Below are positions 1 to 9,021 of a DNA stretch of 64,000 nt, piece by piece; positions within the stretch are counted from its first letter, which is position 1, and every line of letters starts with the position of its first letter. The translations under genes were made by a program, and so were the position numbers. This DNA comes from Fistulifera solaris (lineage: Eukaryota; Bacillariophyta; Bacillariophyceae; Naviculales; Stauroneidaceae): the NCBI GenBank assembly GCA_030295235.1, contig AP026125.1, forward strand, positions 1,550,001 to 1,614,000. The letters are read 5' to 3'. The notes beneath the pieces were generated by a model. It had not been told where the DNA came from. It did no database searches and saw only the letters and a program-made list of their open reading frames with translations.

Positions 1-410
1 GGACCTAGTTCGAGGCTAGTCTTCGAGCTTTTATTCGTGACATGATGAACTAGTCCACCATCATTTGTAATGAGTAGTAAACCAGTTGTATTTGCATCAA
101 GTCGCCCCACGGCATTCCATTCGGTTGGGTTCACTCCAGTCAGTTGCTGCAACGTCTTGTTCACATCGGATGGAGACGAGGCAACGAATCCGCGCATTGA
201 CAAAACATCTTGATAGACGTTTACACGGCCCTTCGCATCAATCTCCTCATGTGTTGTGACTACACCGGAAGGCTTATTGTACAAAAGAACAACCGTCCGT
301 CCACTTTGTCGGATAGGGATGGCCAAGCCGAACGCATGATCACGTGATGCAAGCAGCAGACCGAGGCAAGCAATGATTATCATTCTCGACAAAGCCTTTC
401 CAAGCAACAT
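1..410 (-). CDS. RsuA/RluB-family pseudouridine synthase, 5' part only
   Basis: The gene runs off the left edge; about 136 N-terminal codons are visible, starting at ATG 410. The first 28 residues form a hydrophobic leader (MLLGKALSRMIIIACLGLLL) followed by DHAFG, which resembles the diatom signal-peptide/plastid cleavage region, so plastid import is plausible. The motif VLLYNKPSGVVTTH and then the catalytic block VGRLDANTTGLLLITNDG follow; the Asp in GRLD is the invariant catalytic Asp of pseudouridine synthases. The GRLDxxTTGLLLxTNDG form is typical of the RsuA/RluB/RluE/RluF group, which modifies rRNA. No separate S4 domain is seen upstream of the catalytic part. The family call is firm; the exact target RNA and the location are inference. 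Confidence 0.8.
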   Translation of the reverse strand, partial: MLLGKALSRMIIIACLGLLLASRDHAFGLAIPIRQSGRTVVLLYNKPSGVVTTHEEIDAKGRVNVYQDVLSMRGFVASSPSDVNKTLQQLTGVNPTEWNAVGRLDANTTGLLLITNDGGLVHHVTNKSSKTSLELG

Positions 411-2155
411 CTCCGATTGTGACTGTCTGGGTATCCACAATGGGAAAGAATAATTAAATGGTTTGTTTCAAGTCATAATCTTTCCCTTATTATTATTGTC
501 ATCCTGATGAAAAACGCAAGCGGATTAATTACGAGGCGCAAAACGAAGGCACGCGACAGACACGACGAAAAAAGTCAGTAGCTTATGTACGGGAAAGTAC
601 TTGAGTCCCGATATGCAAATGATGTTGTATTATTTAGTCACGAGTCTTCTAAGAGGGCCCAGTCTGTCCGTACACCCTCGATGACATTTTGCAAACACAC
701 TGCGACATTACAAAAAGGCGTGAGTACCGCTCCGAAGTCATCTGTACTAAACGTATGAAGTCTATTACAAAATCTACTTTGTGGCTCTACTGTTTATTAA
801 CCGTGTTATTGGGCCAAAAAATGCTGATGGGTTATTGCCCATGAAAAAATGCTTGGCTCATTTGTTGCCATTTTCAGTCCATCGATGACCTTAAAATGAA
901 TATCTTCTCTAGTACATGACAATTTATGGATGCCTTTCTATTAACCATATTATGAGACACTTGGAGGGTGCGAAAAATGACGCAAAGGCCGTTCGGTGCT
1001 CAATTTCCCCCTATTTTTGTGACGAGGTGTCGACCCTCTCATTGATGGATCGATCAGGTCACGGCACATATTACAATGATCGACCGCTTTCATTAGCATT
1101 CGCGGTGCTCAAATGCCTCCCTGGTTGCTTTGAAGCTCGTCAAAACATGTTTAGGTTATAACCTTGTTCTCGAGCGTCAAGTATCCGTCTTGACTCACAG
1201 TCCATGCCGACGGCTCCTTGTTCTACTTCACGCATTTCCGATATCGGCCAACTCTCTATTAAGAGCGAAGCGATCACAATTTCCCTGACAGTACACGTGG
1301 ATGGCCTACGAGCTTGGAAAGCATACAAAATCTTTTCTCTGTGTCGTTCAAGGATTGTGAACAAGGCAGTCGTTCTAGTATCATTCAGGTTTCTATCCTA
1401 TGTTGCAAGCTTATGACCTCGATAAATCTGCGTTATTCAGATTGATGCAGCTGACATGTATTCGATGGATATGTTCGAGACTACTCTTCTATGAGTGCTA
1501 CTAAAAGGGGGGGATGAAGAGTGAGGAGGTTTCAATGAAAGTAGCTGTTGCCTTGTCGTAAACGAAAGGAAGTGATTGGGTAGCCACTAACCAATCCTCG
1601 TCACGTTCGCTGTCACAAGTTCTTGCTAAAGGCAAAGCAAACAAAAAATCTACTCTATGATGGCGGAAGTATTGTCAGAGCCAAGCGTACTACACCGATA
1701 CAAACATTCGTGTCGAGTTTAGGATCATGAGGTGGGTCTCCCTGCTACTACGCAACATTGTGCACCGAATCCGATAAAAGATGCTGCTGAAAATTAAGCT
1801 CAAGCGATAAAACGACCCCATAAAATGCTAGCGCTTGTTGCAGTATCATTGCAGTGATTTTGTCTGAAAACTAAAGCTAGAGCTCAATGACAACATAAGA
1901 AATTTTGCGTCGCACTTGTTCGTTGTGCTAAGTCACCCTCTGCGTTCTTTGCCTTCCAGGTTGCCCCAATCAGCGACGACCTCACAAGTGAAGGATTTTT
2001 GGAAATTGGCCTTGCACGCCCAGTCATTCGAAAATTTAGTGATTCATCAGCGATCTTGAGCTGTCATCGACAGAAGTGAAAAGCATTAGCGGCGGTTGTC
2101 GTTCATATGCAAACAAATTTTCACAGTTATCTCGAAAAGTGCATCTTTGAAGATA
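411..2155. other. Intergenic stretch, no gene supported
   Basis: About 1.7 kb between the start of the pseudouridine synthase and the 3' end of the phosphopantetheinyl transferase. Short open frames occur (up to 81 codons) but none shows a recognisable domain, biased composition or convincing splice signals. A run of eight G occurs near 1508. It presumably holds the promoter of the left-hand gene. Confidence 0.5.
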
Positions 2156-3157
2156 TCAGAAATACACAGGTAATATGGAACGGAGGTCCGTCCATTCGAC
2201 TTTCCAGTTGATTGCTTTATCCACGACATCATTGACTTGAAAAGGACCCAAACAAGTACATGCTACTCCAAGCACATCAGATGTTTCAGAATCTCGCAGA
2301 GCAAGGAAGCAGAAGCGCCAGTTGGAATCACGAATACATGATGTCCCTTGATTTGAGATCTCAGGCTCATTGAGAGAAATGGTGCCGTTGAGGTCCAACA
2401 TGATATCTTCGTCGTTCTGTGAGCCGTGGCTTACTATTAAATTCCACAGACCGCCATCTGTTGGCGACTTCAGATCCCATGTAACCTGAAAGCTAGAAAA
2501 GTCACATCCGAGACCAACGCCCAGGGCTTTTGAAACCGCTTCTTTAACCGACCATTGTACGTAAAACTCCTGGAGCACAAAATCCTGTTGTTCGTTAATT
2601 GTGAGCCACTCGCCATCAGTAAAACTGTTCCGAAACACAGCGACAAACTCTTCGACTGTGTTGTACAGACGAGTGTTTAGCTTTTCAAAAACCACAATGT
2701 CTAGTCCGACGCCCAAGGATTGTTTGCCTCCATTAGATACGAGTCTGCTGATTCCGATGAACGGCCACTGATGCGAAAGGCTAATCGAAAATTCAGTCTC
2801 GTCGATTGTAGGAATGAATGGCTTTTGATGTTCGGTGCGCGGTAATTGCACAAAGCCATCTTGAGGATAGTGATGAGATAGAAAGAATGCTTCACTTTTT
2901 AAGAGACAAGAAGCCAGAGCAAGGATACGATCATTCACTTTGACGAACTTTCTTATGCTGTGAAGGACTTCACCCCTCGTTTCGTCCATGCCATCAGGCA
3001 AACCAACACCTATCAGTTTAGCACGAATGTAATCCTCAGCAGAATAAACCTTGAAACTGGGATGTTCGAACGTCTGAAGTAAAGTATCGAGTTCAACCGC
3101 TAGTACCTCAGAAACATTTAAAAGCCTCACTTGGACTTTGTATGTATTATGTCCCAT
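2156..3157 (-). CDS. 4'-phosphopantetheinyl transferase superfamily protein
   Basis: Intact single-exon frame of 333 residues. The Sfp/AASDHPPT-type signature is clear. ISLSHQWPFIG lies near residue 125. GVGLDIV near residue 150 holds the Mg2+-binding Asp. FTDGEW follows, and WSVKEAVSKALGVGLG lies near residue 205; this WxxKEAxxKA motif contains the catalytic Glu and Lys. The enzyme moves 4'-phosphopantetheine from CoA to a serine of acyl or peptidyl carrier proteins. At 333 residues it is the size of eukaryotic AASDHPPT/Lys5-type enzymes rather than the short AcpS type. No targeting peptide is obvious, so a cytosolic enzyme is most likely. Which carrier proteins it serves cannot be told from the sequence. 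Confidence 0.88.
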   Translation of the reverse strand: MGHNTYKVQVRLLNVSEVLAVELDTLLQTFEHPSFKVYSAEDYIRAKLIGVGLPDGMDETRGEVLHSIRKFVKVNDRILALASCLLKSEAFFLSHHYPQDGFVQLPRTEHQKPFIPTIDETEFSISLSHQWPFIGISRLVSNGGKQSLGVGLDIVVFEKLNTRLYNTVEEFVAVFRNSFTDGEWLTINEQQDFVLQEFYVQWSVKEAVSKALGVGLGCDFSSFQVTWDLKSPTDGGLWNLIVSHGSQNDEDIMLDLNGTISLNEPEISNQGTSCIRDSNWRFCFLALRDSETSDVLGVACTCLGPFQVNDVVDKAINWKVEWTDLRSILPVYF

Positions 3158-3845
3158 TGCTTCGTAACTCTTGTCCTATCTCATGACACGAGCATTACGA
3201 TGAAAGGGGTTTCAAATAAAAGAATACATAGGTGCAATGGGTCGCAATGTTTCGCCACAATAAGACCTTTCGTCGCCCTGTAATCCGCGCTTATTTATGG
3301 CCATGGTCGCATTATTTTTCAAATTTGGCACTGTACTAGAAACTGTAGGCAGTTTCCAGTCCCGGAAGGTGGTATCTAGTCGCGATCCTTGAAAAGGAAT
3401 GAATGAATACCTAACGCTTATTAATAGAGCAAGTAACCAAATCTCTTTCTTATGAATGAATCCTGAACATGAAAGCTTATCATCTATTGAGAGAAAACGA
3501 CTGCTGGCTTCCTATCACGAAAGTACTGCTCTGAAAACCAGCACACTCGCCAACAAACACAAACTGCACACATAATGTGGCCTTATCTGTGACCCGAAAG
3601 GAGCTGAGCTCAAAGATGTTGTGATCTTTTGCGCTCCTGAAGCATCGGGCGCTATGTCAAAGAATCAACGATCAATTGGACTCTTGGTGCATGCGTTACC
3701 GGTTACCGTTGCATTGAGATACAAAGATTCGTGGCTGGCATGAATACCGTCGACACATAAGCCCGACAAATTAAAATGTACCTTTTGAAACCGAGTAGTC
3801 TCTATCAGACGACTCGGACCTAGTTTTCTAGGATTGGATAACGAC
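3158..3845. other. Intergenic stretch
   Basis: 0.7 kb between the start of the phosphopantetheinyl transferase and the stop of the PCIF1-like gene, both on the minus strand. Nothing recognisable was seen; it should hold the promoter of the transferase and the 3' end signals of its neighbour's transcript region. Confidence 0.4.
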
Positions 3846-5450
3846 TTAAGAGGGAAGTTGACTCCGTCTTGCAATCTCTTCTTTGTGGCGACTTGCAAAA
3901 GCGACTCGTAATGCTTTTTCAAACCGCTCCTCGTCAAGGTCTTGTTTCCGAGCTAGTTTGCTTTGCAAGACAATGACACTTGTATCGTACGTGCTATCTT
4001 TGAATTGTGTAGGTCGTAAATGCTGGGCTCCCTCAATATATCCGTGGCTTCGTGCCGAAAGGATGATATGGAGGCGGCACCATTCTCCACGGACCATGCG
4101 TATAAATGAGGCCTTGGCGAATTTCTTCGCTTGGGGTAAGCTGGCTGATGTGTCAAATGTCGGGACAATGACTACATACGTCAGACACTTCCTATGTCGA
4201 TCAGCACCATGAATTGAGTGTTCGATGCAATCCACCATAGCGTCCATCAAACCAGGAGAGAACGGAGGGTTTGCTTCCAAGCAACCTTCGACCGGAACGA
4301 AATCTGCGAAAAAGTTTCTAACGGATCCAAAATGCCAGTCAAGGTCTTCTGAGAACGCAGAGTTAAAGCAAGGCGAGTATGCGTTCAAGGGTGATGCAAA
4401 ACATTCGTGTACTGGCGAACCACTGAAAAAGTCGCCGAGTACTTCAAACACTTCCGAATGAACTGCTCCTTGCATTCCTCCTCCCCTAAGATCGTCTAAG
4501 AGCTGGCCACCCGAAAGAGAGGAATATCGCAACACCATGGTCATAACAATCAATTGAAAAGCCTGTTTTTCTTTTCTGTCTACACCGCTAGATCGTGTCC
4601 ACTCAAGTTTCGAGGACGCGTCCAAGGTGTGAACGCGACTAAACCTGTCTTCGAGTTTCTCGTAATGCGACTTATTCAACCTGATCAGGAAAGGTTTTTT
4701 CCACTTCTTTCGGCTGAATTGGAGCAGAACGTAAGATCTGTCATCTTTTCGATCAAATTCGACAGTAATTTTCTCATTTTTCAGAGGTGTTTGATGCGCA
4801 CATCGACGGGCTTGCGATTGAATCTCGGGAATGGCCGTTCTTTGTGTTCGTCGACAAAGTTCCTTCACGATGTTAAGTGCTGAATTCTCCGCATCATCGT
4901 CTTTCTCCTTTAAGTGCTCAGCAAGTTCTTTAACAAGACGTTTGGAAGCAGGATGTTCTTCCGAAACGTTTCCCGTAAGAACGGGATCAGCAGGTGTAAC
5001 TCGAGACAACATTTCCTCTATCTTGCTGTCTAGTAACCATCGCTCGAATGAGGGCATTTTGGCACCAGTCTGCAATACAAATTTTGAGAGCTCTTTGATC
5101 TGGAAATGCCTCGCTATCTCGACTTCGAACGACGGGAGCAAACCAGGAGTATAGTCGCCTTTCTTTACAAATAGACCAAAGGAAGAATTCCATTCCTTAA
5201 CCCTTTTCTGCATCTCGTTACGGTATGCCTGTGGCACTTGTACTGCGACTCCCTGAACACTATTGGAAAATTCGATGCCAGGAAAAGGTTTTGAAGTTTT
5301 CTCGGGTCGAGATGCTGAAGCAAAGGCTTCCAGTTCCTGAAGACAATCGTCGATTGACGTCGCTTCAGATGCATGATTCGTCCCTGAAACAAGGAACAAC
5401 TCAGACGTTGTCGTTTCAGCGCGCTTGCGCTTCTTGCTTGTCTTCACCAT
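3846..5450 (-). CDS. PCIF1/CAPAM-like cap-adjacent m6Am methyltransferase
   Basis: Intact single-exon frame of 534 residues. The C-terminal half contains the block GCLEANPPFSPGLMDAMVDC (about residues 405-425). It carries the NPPF catalytic motif and flanking residues diagnostic of PCIF1 (phosphorylated CTD-interacting factor 1, CAPAM). Upstream sequence HECFASPLNAYSPCFNSAFS and downstream YVVIVPTFDTS also fit the family. In animals the enzyme adds N6-methyl to 2'-O-methyladenosine next to the mRNA cap. The animal protein has an N-terminal WW domain that binds the RNA polymerase II tail. No WW domain is seen here; the N-terminus instead starts with a basic SKKRKR stretch that could be a nuclear signal. 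Function is inferred from the motif. Confidence 0.82.
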   Translation of the reverse strand: MVKTSKKRKRAETTTSELFLVSGTNHASEATSIDDCLQELEAFASASRPEKTSKPFPGIEFSNSVQGVAVQVPQAYRNEMQKRVKEWNSSFGLFVKKGDYTPGLLPSFEVEIARHFQIKELSKFVLQTGAKMPSFERWLLDSKIEEMLSRVTPADPVLTGNVSEEHPASKRLVKELAEHLKEKDDDAENSALNIVKELCRRTQRTAIPEIQSQARRCAHQTPLKNEKITVEFDRKDDRSYVLLQFSRKKWKKPFLIRLNKSHYEKLEDRFSRVHTLDASSKLEWTRSSGVDRKEKQAFQLIVMTMVLRYSSLSGGQLLDDLRGGGMQGAVHSEVFEVLGDFFSGSPVHECFASPLNAYSPCFNSAFSEDLDWHFGSVRNFFADFVPVEGCLEANPPFSPGLMDAMVDCIEHSIHGADRHRKCLTYVVIVPTFDTSASLPQAKKFAKASFIRMVRGEWCRLHIILSARSHGYIEGAQHLRPTQFKDSTYDTSVIVLQSKLARKQDLDEERFEKALRVAFASRHKEEIARRSQLPS

Positions 5451-5918
5451 TATGATGACAATAGAAAAAGCTTCCTACTCGTTTCGATCGCATACGGAGT
5501 AAAGTATAACACTATCCTCTCTTTTTTATTTTTACCTGGTATTTTTATTATAAAAAAATGATTTTTGATGATGTTCTTTGCGTGGCCCTGGGCGGTAGAC
5601 AGACAGGCTAGGATCAACAGGAGGTGCGACTTATTTTTAAAATTAAAAAAAGCTAAGTTCACTTTCGTCCTCTACTTGTAGGCTATTACTTTCAGCTGGA
5701 CTAGAGTGCGTCTATTTTGGTTTAACGAACATGTAGCTAGGCAACGTGTCTAAAACCATTCTTCATTTGATGTATTTCGAACACTTATTCCTTTCCAATA
5801 AAACAGCGTTCATGTCGGTGAAACGGCTAGGTTGCCAGCGTCATTTTCAGGTCAAAAACTAGAACAAAAGAATAATGGTGGTAGATATGGGCATGCTTTA
5901 GTTTAATGGTGAAGATTA
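5451..5918. other. Intergenic stretch
   Basis: 0.47 kb of AT-rich sequence between the PCIF1-like start and the 3' end of the L27a gene. No gene or repeat was recognised. Confidence 0.4.
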
Positions 5919-6359
5919 CTAAGCGGTCAACAGACATGCGCCACCGGCTTCCTTGATTTTCTTTTCAGCCAACTTGGAGAAATACTTCGCCTTGACAATG
6001 ACGGGTACCTTGATCTCACCATTACCAAGCAATTTGAAATATCCTTTGGATACAAGATCAATTACAGGAGCCTTGCCGCCACCGTTCTTGGCAGCCTCAT
6101 AAACTCCCCTCGCCGGCAACGTTGAAAAGCTTGTCAATGTTGACAGTGGGGGTGTAGTCCCGGTTTCGCAGCAAGTGGAATCGGCGCATACCGATCTTAC
6201 CGAAATAACCAGGGTGGTACTTATCCATGAGTGTTCGGTGGTGGTGTTGACCACCGGCATTACCACGACCACCGGGATGCTTACGGTGCTTTCCGATACG
6301 ACCGTGTCCGGCAGAGACGTGGCCTCTCTTTTGCGGTTCTTGTGATCACGGGTCGGCAT
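5919..6359 (-). CDS. RPL27A: 60S ribosomal protein L27a (uL15), frame broken twice at homopolymers
   Basis: The N-terminus [10 protein letters not shown] and the C-terminus (from [17 protein letters not shown] to GGACLLTA) are in one frame. The conserved middle is in another: [40 protein letters not shown] and [12 protein letters not shown]. The two switches fall at a 4-base A run (6329-6332, coding sense A) that looks one base short and a 4-base G run (6106-6109) that looks one base long. The two cancel, giving the normal 146 residues. uL15 is an essential protein of the large cytosolic ribosomal subunit, so a true pseudogene is unlikely unless another copy exists. The plain reading frame stays open by chance and would give a wrong middle segment. 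Confidence 0.92.
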   Translation of the reverse strand: MPTRDHKNRKREATSLPDTVVSESTVSIPVVVVMPVVNTTTEHSWISTTLVISVRSVCADSTCCETGTTPPLSTLTSFSTLPARGVYEAAKNGGGKAPVIDLVSKGYFKLLGNGEIKVPVIVKAKYFSKLAEKKIKEAGGACLLTA

Positions 6360-7016
6360 ATTTCTGCAATACGATAGAGAAAAGATATCTGTAAGAATAT
6401 GACTCGCGGAAGTATTGTGTCGCTTTCAAGAAAAGACAACGTCGCGACAAGAAATTCCCCAACTGATAGTCGGTGTGTATTGTGTTCAGTTATCGCTTCC
6501 GCGCACGTCCAGTTCTCTTCCAATTAGCTAAAGAAAATAAGAACCCTCTCAAATCTTACCTCTATCAAGTCAACAACAAGTGTAATTCAGTTACAAGAGG
6601 ATCGTCTTGATGATTGCATTCAACAATCACTGCCTTTTCCCCATTTTGTGAAGCGTGAAAGTAGCAAAGCGGTAAGAGGTAAACGGTAGACGGCTTGACG
6701 TTCATCACCTCAAACAAAGCATAGAGTATCGACGTAAAAGTAATCTTTCTACCGTTACGACGTCACAAGATCTAAGTATTCACGTACTATGTGCTTTACT
6801 GTTAGTTTACGACGCACAACCGTGCGCCGGGAAAGGACGTTAAAATTGTGCCTCTCAGTACAATTTTCTACGTAGAGCCTACGGCGATGCAGAACTTTAA
6901 CGTCGTTTCACAAAAATAATTATTGTTCGTTGAAAAAGCGCGTTGCATCATTCAAATCAATGTCCATGTCCATTCTATGTATTATTATCAACTATCTCTA
7001 CTGCATTACTTCATGA
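6360..7016. promoter_or_regulatory. Shared promoter region between L27a and the DUF4460-like gene
   Basis: 0.66 kb between two divergent gene starts, so it must hold both promoters. A GACGTCA (half CRE-like) motif lies near 6760. No other element was recognised. Confidence 0.45.
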
Positions 7017-8342
7017 ATGCGGCGATCACTCGCTAAACAAGCGGAAATGACCGTTGGGCGAAGGGCTTTGAGCGGTTTTACGAGATCTATTTGTTCGGTC
7101 GTTGTACACGAGCCAAATTGCAACCCATGGGGAAATTCCAAGAATGGGCATGTACGAAAGATTTCCTCTGGTCTTTTACAAACTTTTCATCAAGATAAAG
7201 AGCTGAAAAGTAAAGTCTGGTTTTCTAGTGCAAGCGGCCCTCTTCCAACTAACATTGCCTCGCTGAGGAGTCTCGTGAAGCCCTTTTTGCTCAAGTGTCA
7301 CCCCGATATGCAACAATCCGAGCTATCCAAAACAGTCAATTTATCGGCCATTCAGAATCTCAACGCCTATCTCGATGCTATTCAAGGAATTTTATCATCG
7401 TCTGTGGCTAGAGAGCCATCCGTGCGTTTGTTTGAAGTCGATTTTACCATGACTCACAGCGACGATCCCAAACGTCGTGCTAAAAACAAGAAACTCCAAG
7501 CCGACGCGGAATATACGAGCCGTCGAAAGATAGAATTAGCGCTTCCACCGCTCGATTTGTGTCGGGAAGCGGCAACCAACCCTTCGGTGCGTCCGCGCAT
7601 CCATCGGCATGGGGCAGGGCAGTTGCTTCGGTTGTTGCGAATGGCGAGTCTCGCCGTACCGCAGAGTCTAGAAAACCATGTGGACGAGGGATATGACGGA
7701 CAACAGCAAGAACGAACACAAATGAATATTTGGGACTTAGAAATGGATTTGGACAAAGATTTTGGTGCGCGCCGTTCGTACGGGGCGCCGCGCCGCGAAA
7801 CGCCGTACGAAGCGAGCCGTCGAAAGTTCGTGGAACGGATCAATTGGGAAAAGTACGATCGCATGTATGAGAAAGCTGTAGCCGACATGGAAGCTGACTT
7901 TGCTACCAGAGGACTACTAGCCAACAATCCCGCTGGGCAACGTCGAATGATTGCGAACGTTCTTTCGAAGGTGCGCATAGGTAGAGAGATTTCGGGATGG
8001 GAGCAACTGGTCGCTGTACGACGATTGTCTCTTCTCTTTCAACAAAACTTTGATTTACTACACATGGAAGAATTCGGTAGGTTGTGGGAAAAGTGTGCCA
8101 TTGTGCTGAAACCAGCCCGCAATTTCAACACAAGCCCCTCCGCCTTGCACAAGCGACGTCTAAAACAGGAAGAAACAGGATTTGCTTTTACTCTGCATCC
8201 AGATTTCTCCGTCACCATTGAGATTCCTTTGGATTTTGGTGATGAAGAAGTGATACGCGAGTTGGAGCGAAATGTTTGGGACATGTACGATCTGATCCAG
8301 GAAGGTTTGGAGGACATTGTTGATGCGGAGATGCTTACATGA
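7017..8342 (+). CDS. DUF4460/TCAIM-like protein, probably mitochondrial
   Basis: Intact single exon of 441 residues. After a basic, Ser/Arg-rich N-terminus (MRRSLAKQAEMTVGRRALSG) compatible with a mitochondrial presequence comes SLRSLVKPFLLKCHPDMQQS and then SAIQNLNAYLDAIQ (about residues 82-125). This is the J-domain-like DUF4460 pattern of the human TCAIM (T-cell activation inhibitor, mitochondrial) family. The C-terminal half (about 260-440) would correspond to the family's second domain (DUF4461) but is less clear. Biochemical function of the family is not known. The start ATG at 7017 is chosen because an ATG at 7013 is out of frame and stops at once. The family match is from memory of the motif and should be treated as moderate. 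Confidence 0.6.
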   Translation: MRRSLAKQAEMTVGRRALSGFTRSICSVVVHEPNCNPWGNSKNGHVRKISSGLLQTFHQDKELKSKVWFSSASGPLPTNIASLRSLVKPFLLKCHPDMQQSELSKTVNLSAIQNLNAYLDAIQGILSSSVAREPSVRLFEVDFTMTHSDDPKRRAKNKKLQADAEYTSRRKIELALPPLDLCREAATNPSVRPRIHRHGAGQLLRLLRMASLAVPQSLENHVDEGYDGQQQERTQMNIWDLEMDLDKDFGARRSYGAPRRETPYEASRRKFVERINWEKYDRMYEKAVADMEADFATRGLLANNPAGQRRMIANVLSKVRIGREISGWEQLVAVRRLSLLFQQNFDLLHMEEFGRLWEKCAIVLKPARNFNTSPSALHKRRLKQEETGFAFTLHPDFSVTIEIPLDFGDEEVIRELERNVWDMYDLIQEGLEDIVDAEMLT

Positions 8343-8588
8343 AATCTTTAATTGTCAGTCGCATTTTGCATTTTGCTGTAAAAACTAAAGACGTAAAATG
8401 GATGACTTTTGAGTCGGCGTAGTATAAACTACTTAACTAACGAACTATCACGCGGTTACGCGCGGTTAGCCTTATCGATGTCTCACCGATACGCGAGTCA
8501 ACGAGGAGTGAGGAGTCGTGAAAAGCGAGGCGACGACGGGTCGTGATAAAAAGAAAAACAATAAAAAAATGGACGAAAACAAAACGCA
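8343..8588. other. Short intergenic stretch before the LTR element
   Basis: Contains a small GCGGTTA direct repeat near 8450 and a purine-rich A/G tract at 8550-8585. No gene was seen. The last six bases before the element (CCGTCG, 8589-8594) are one copy of its target-site duplication. Confidence 0.4.
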
Positions 8589-8594
8589 CCGTCG

Positions 8595-9021
8595 TGTCAA
8601 GAATCGAAGTCGTTCGAGTCCCGAGTGAGTGTCGGACTGGCAGAGATACGACAAGAGAGATTCAACTGTTTGTTTTATGGAATGGTAGATTCCCGAATCT
8701 GGTTGTGGGATTACCATGGATATTCGAAGATTGTGTTTGCATGATGAGATATATGATCACTGGTTAGGTGGAGCTATATATTCGAGGGAGGATTCATTAA
8801 AGATTTAGTAAAGATTCTCGGGCGATCTTGGATGGAGATTTGATACGATTCGGAGACGAGAATCAGGAGGAAATGGATGAATTCTAGTTTGTAGTTGGCT
8901 TCGCCATTAATCTGTAAAGTGTTGTTTGAGAGCAGTTAGTTTGCCTTCAATAGTTTTTCCGTCTGAGGTGAAGATCCTGGATAGCCGGAAACAGTACAGA
9001 CCGCTGGTAGAAAATCTAACA
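8595..9021 (+). repeat. 5' LTR of the copia element
   Basis: 427 bp, starts TGTCAAG and ends TCTAACA, so it has the usual TG...CA ends. A TATATATTCG box lies near 8774 and may serve the element's promoter. A perfect 16-bp palindrome (CACGCTTATAAGCGTG, 9020-9035) spans the LTR/internal junction where a primer-binding site is expected. No standard tRNA complement was recognised there. Confidence 0.95.

Noticed and set aside
916-1416. Short open frames in the left intergenic stretch
   Set aside because: They are 70-81 codons, overlap on both strands and show no recognisable domain or composition.
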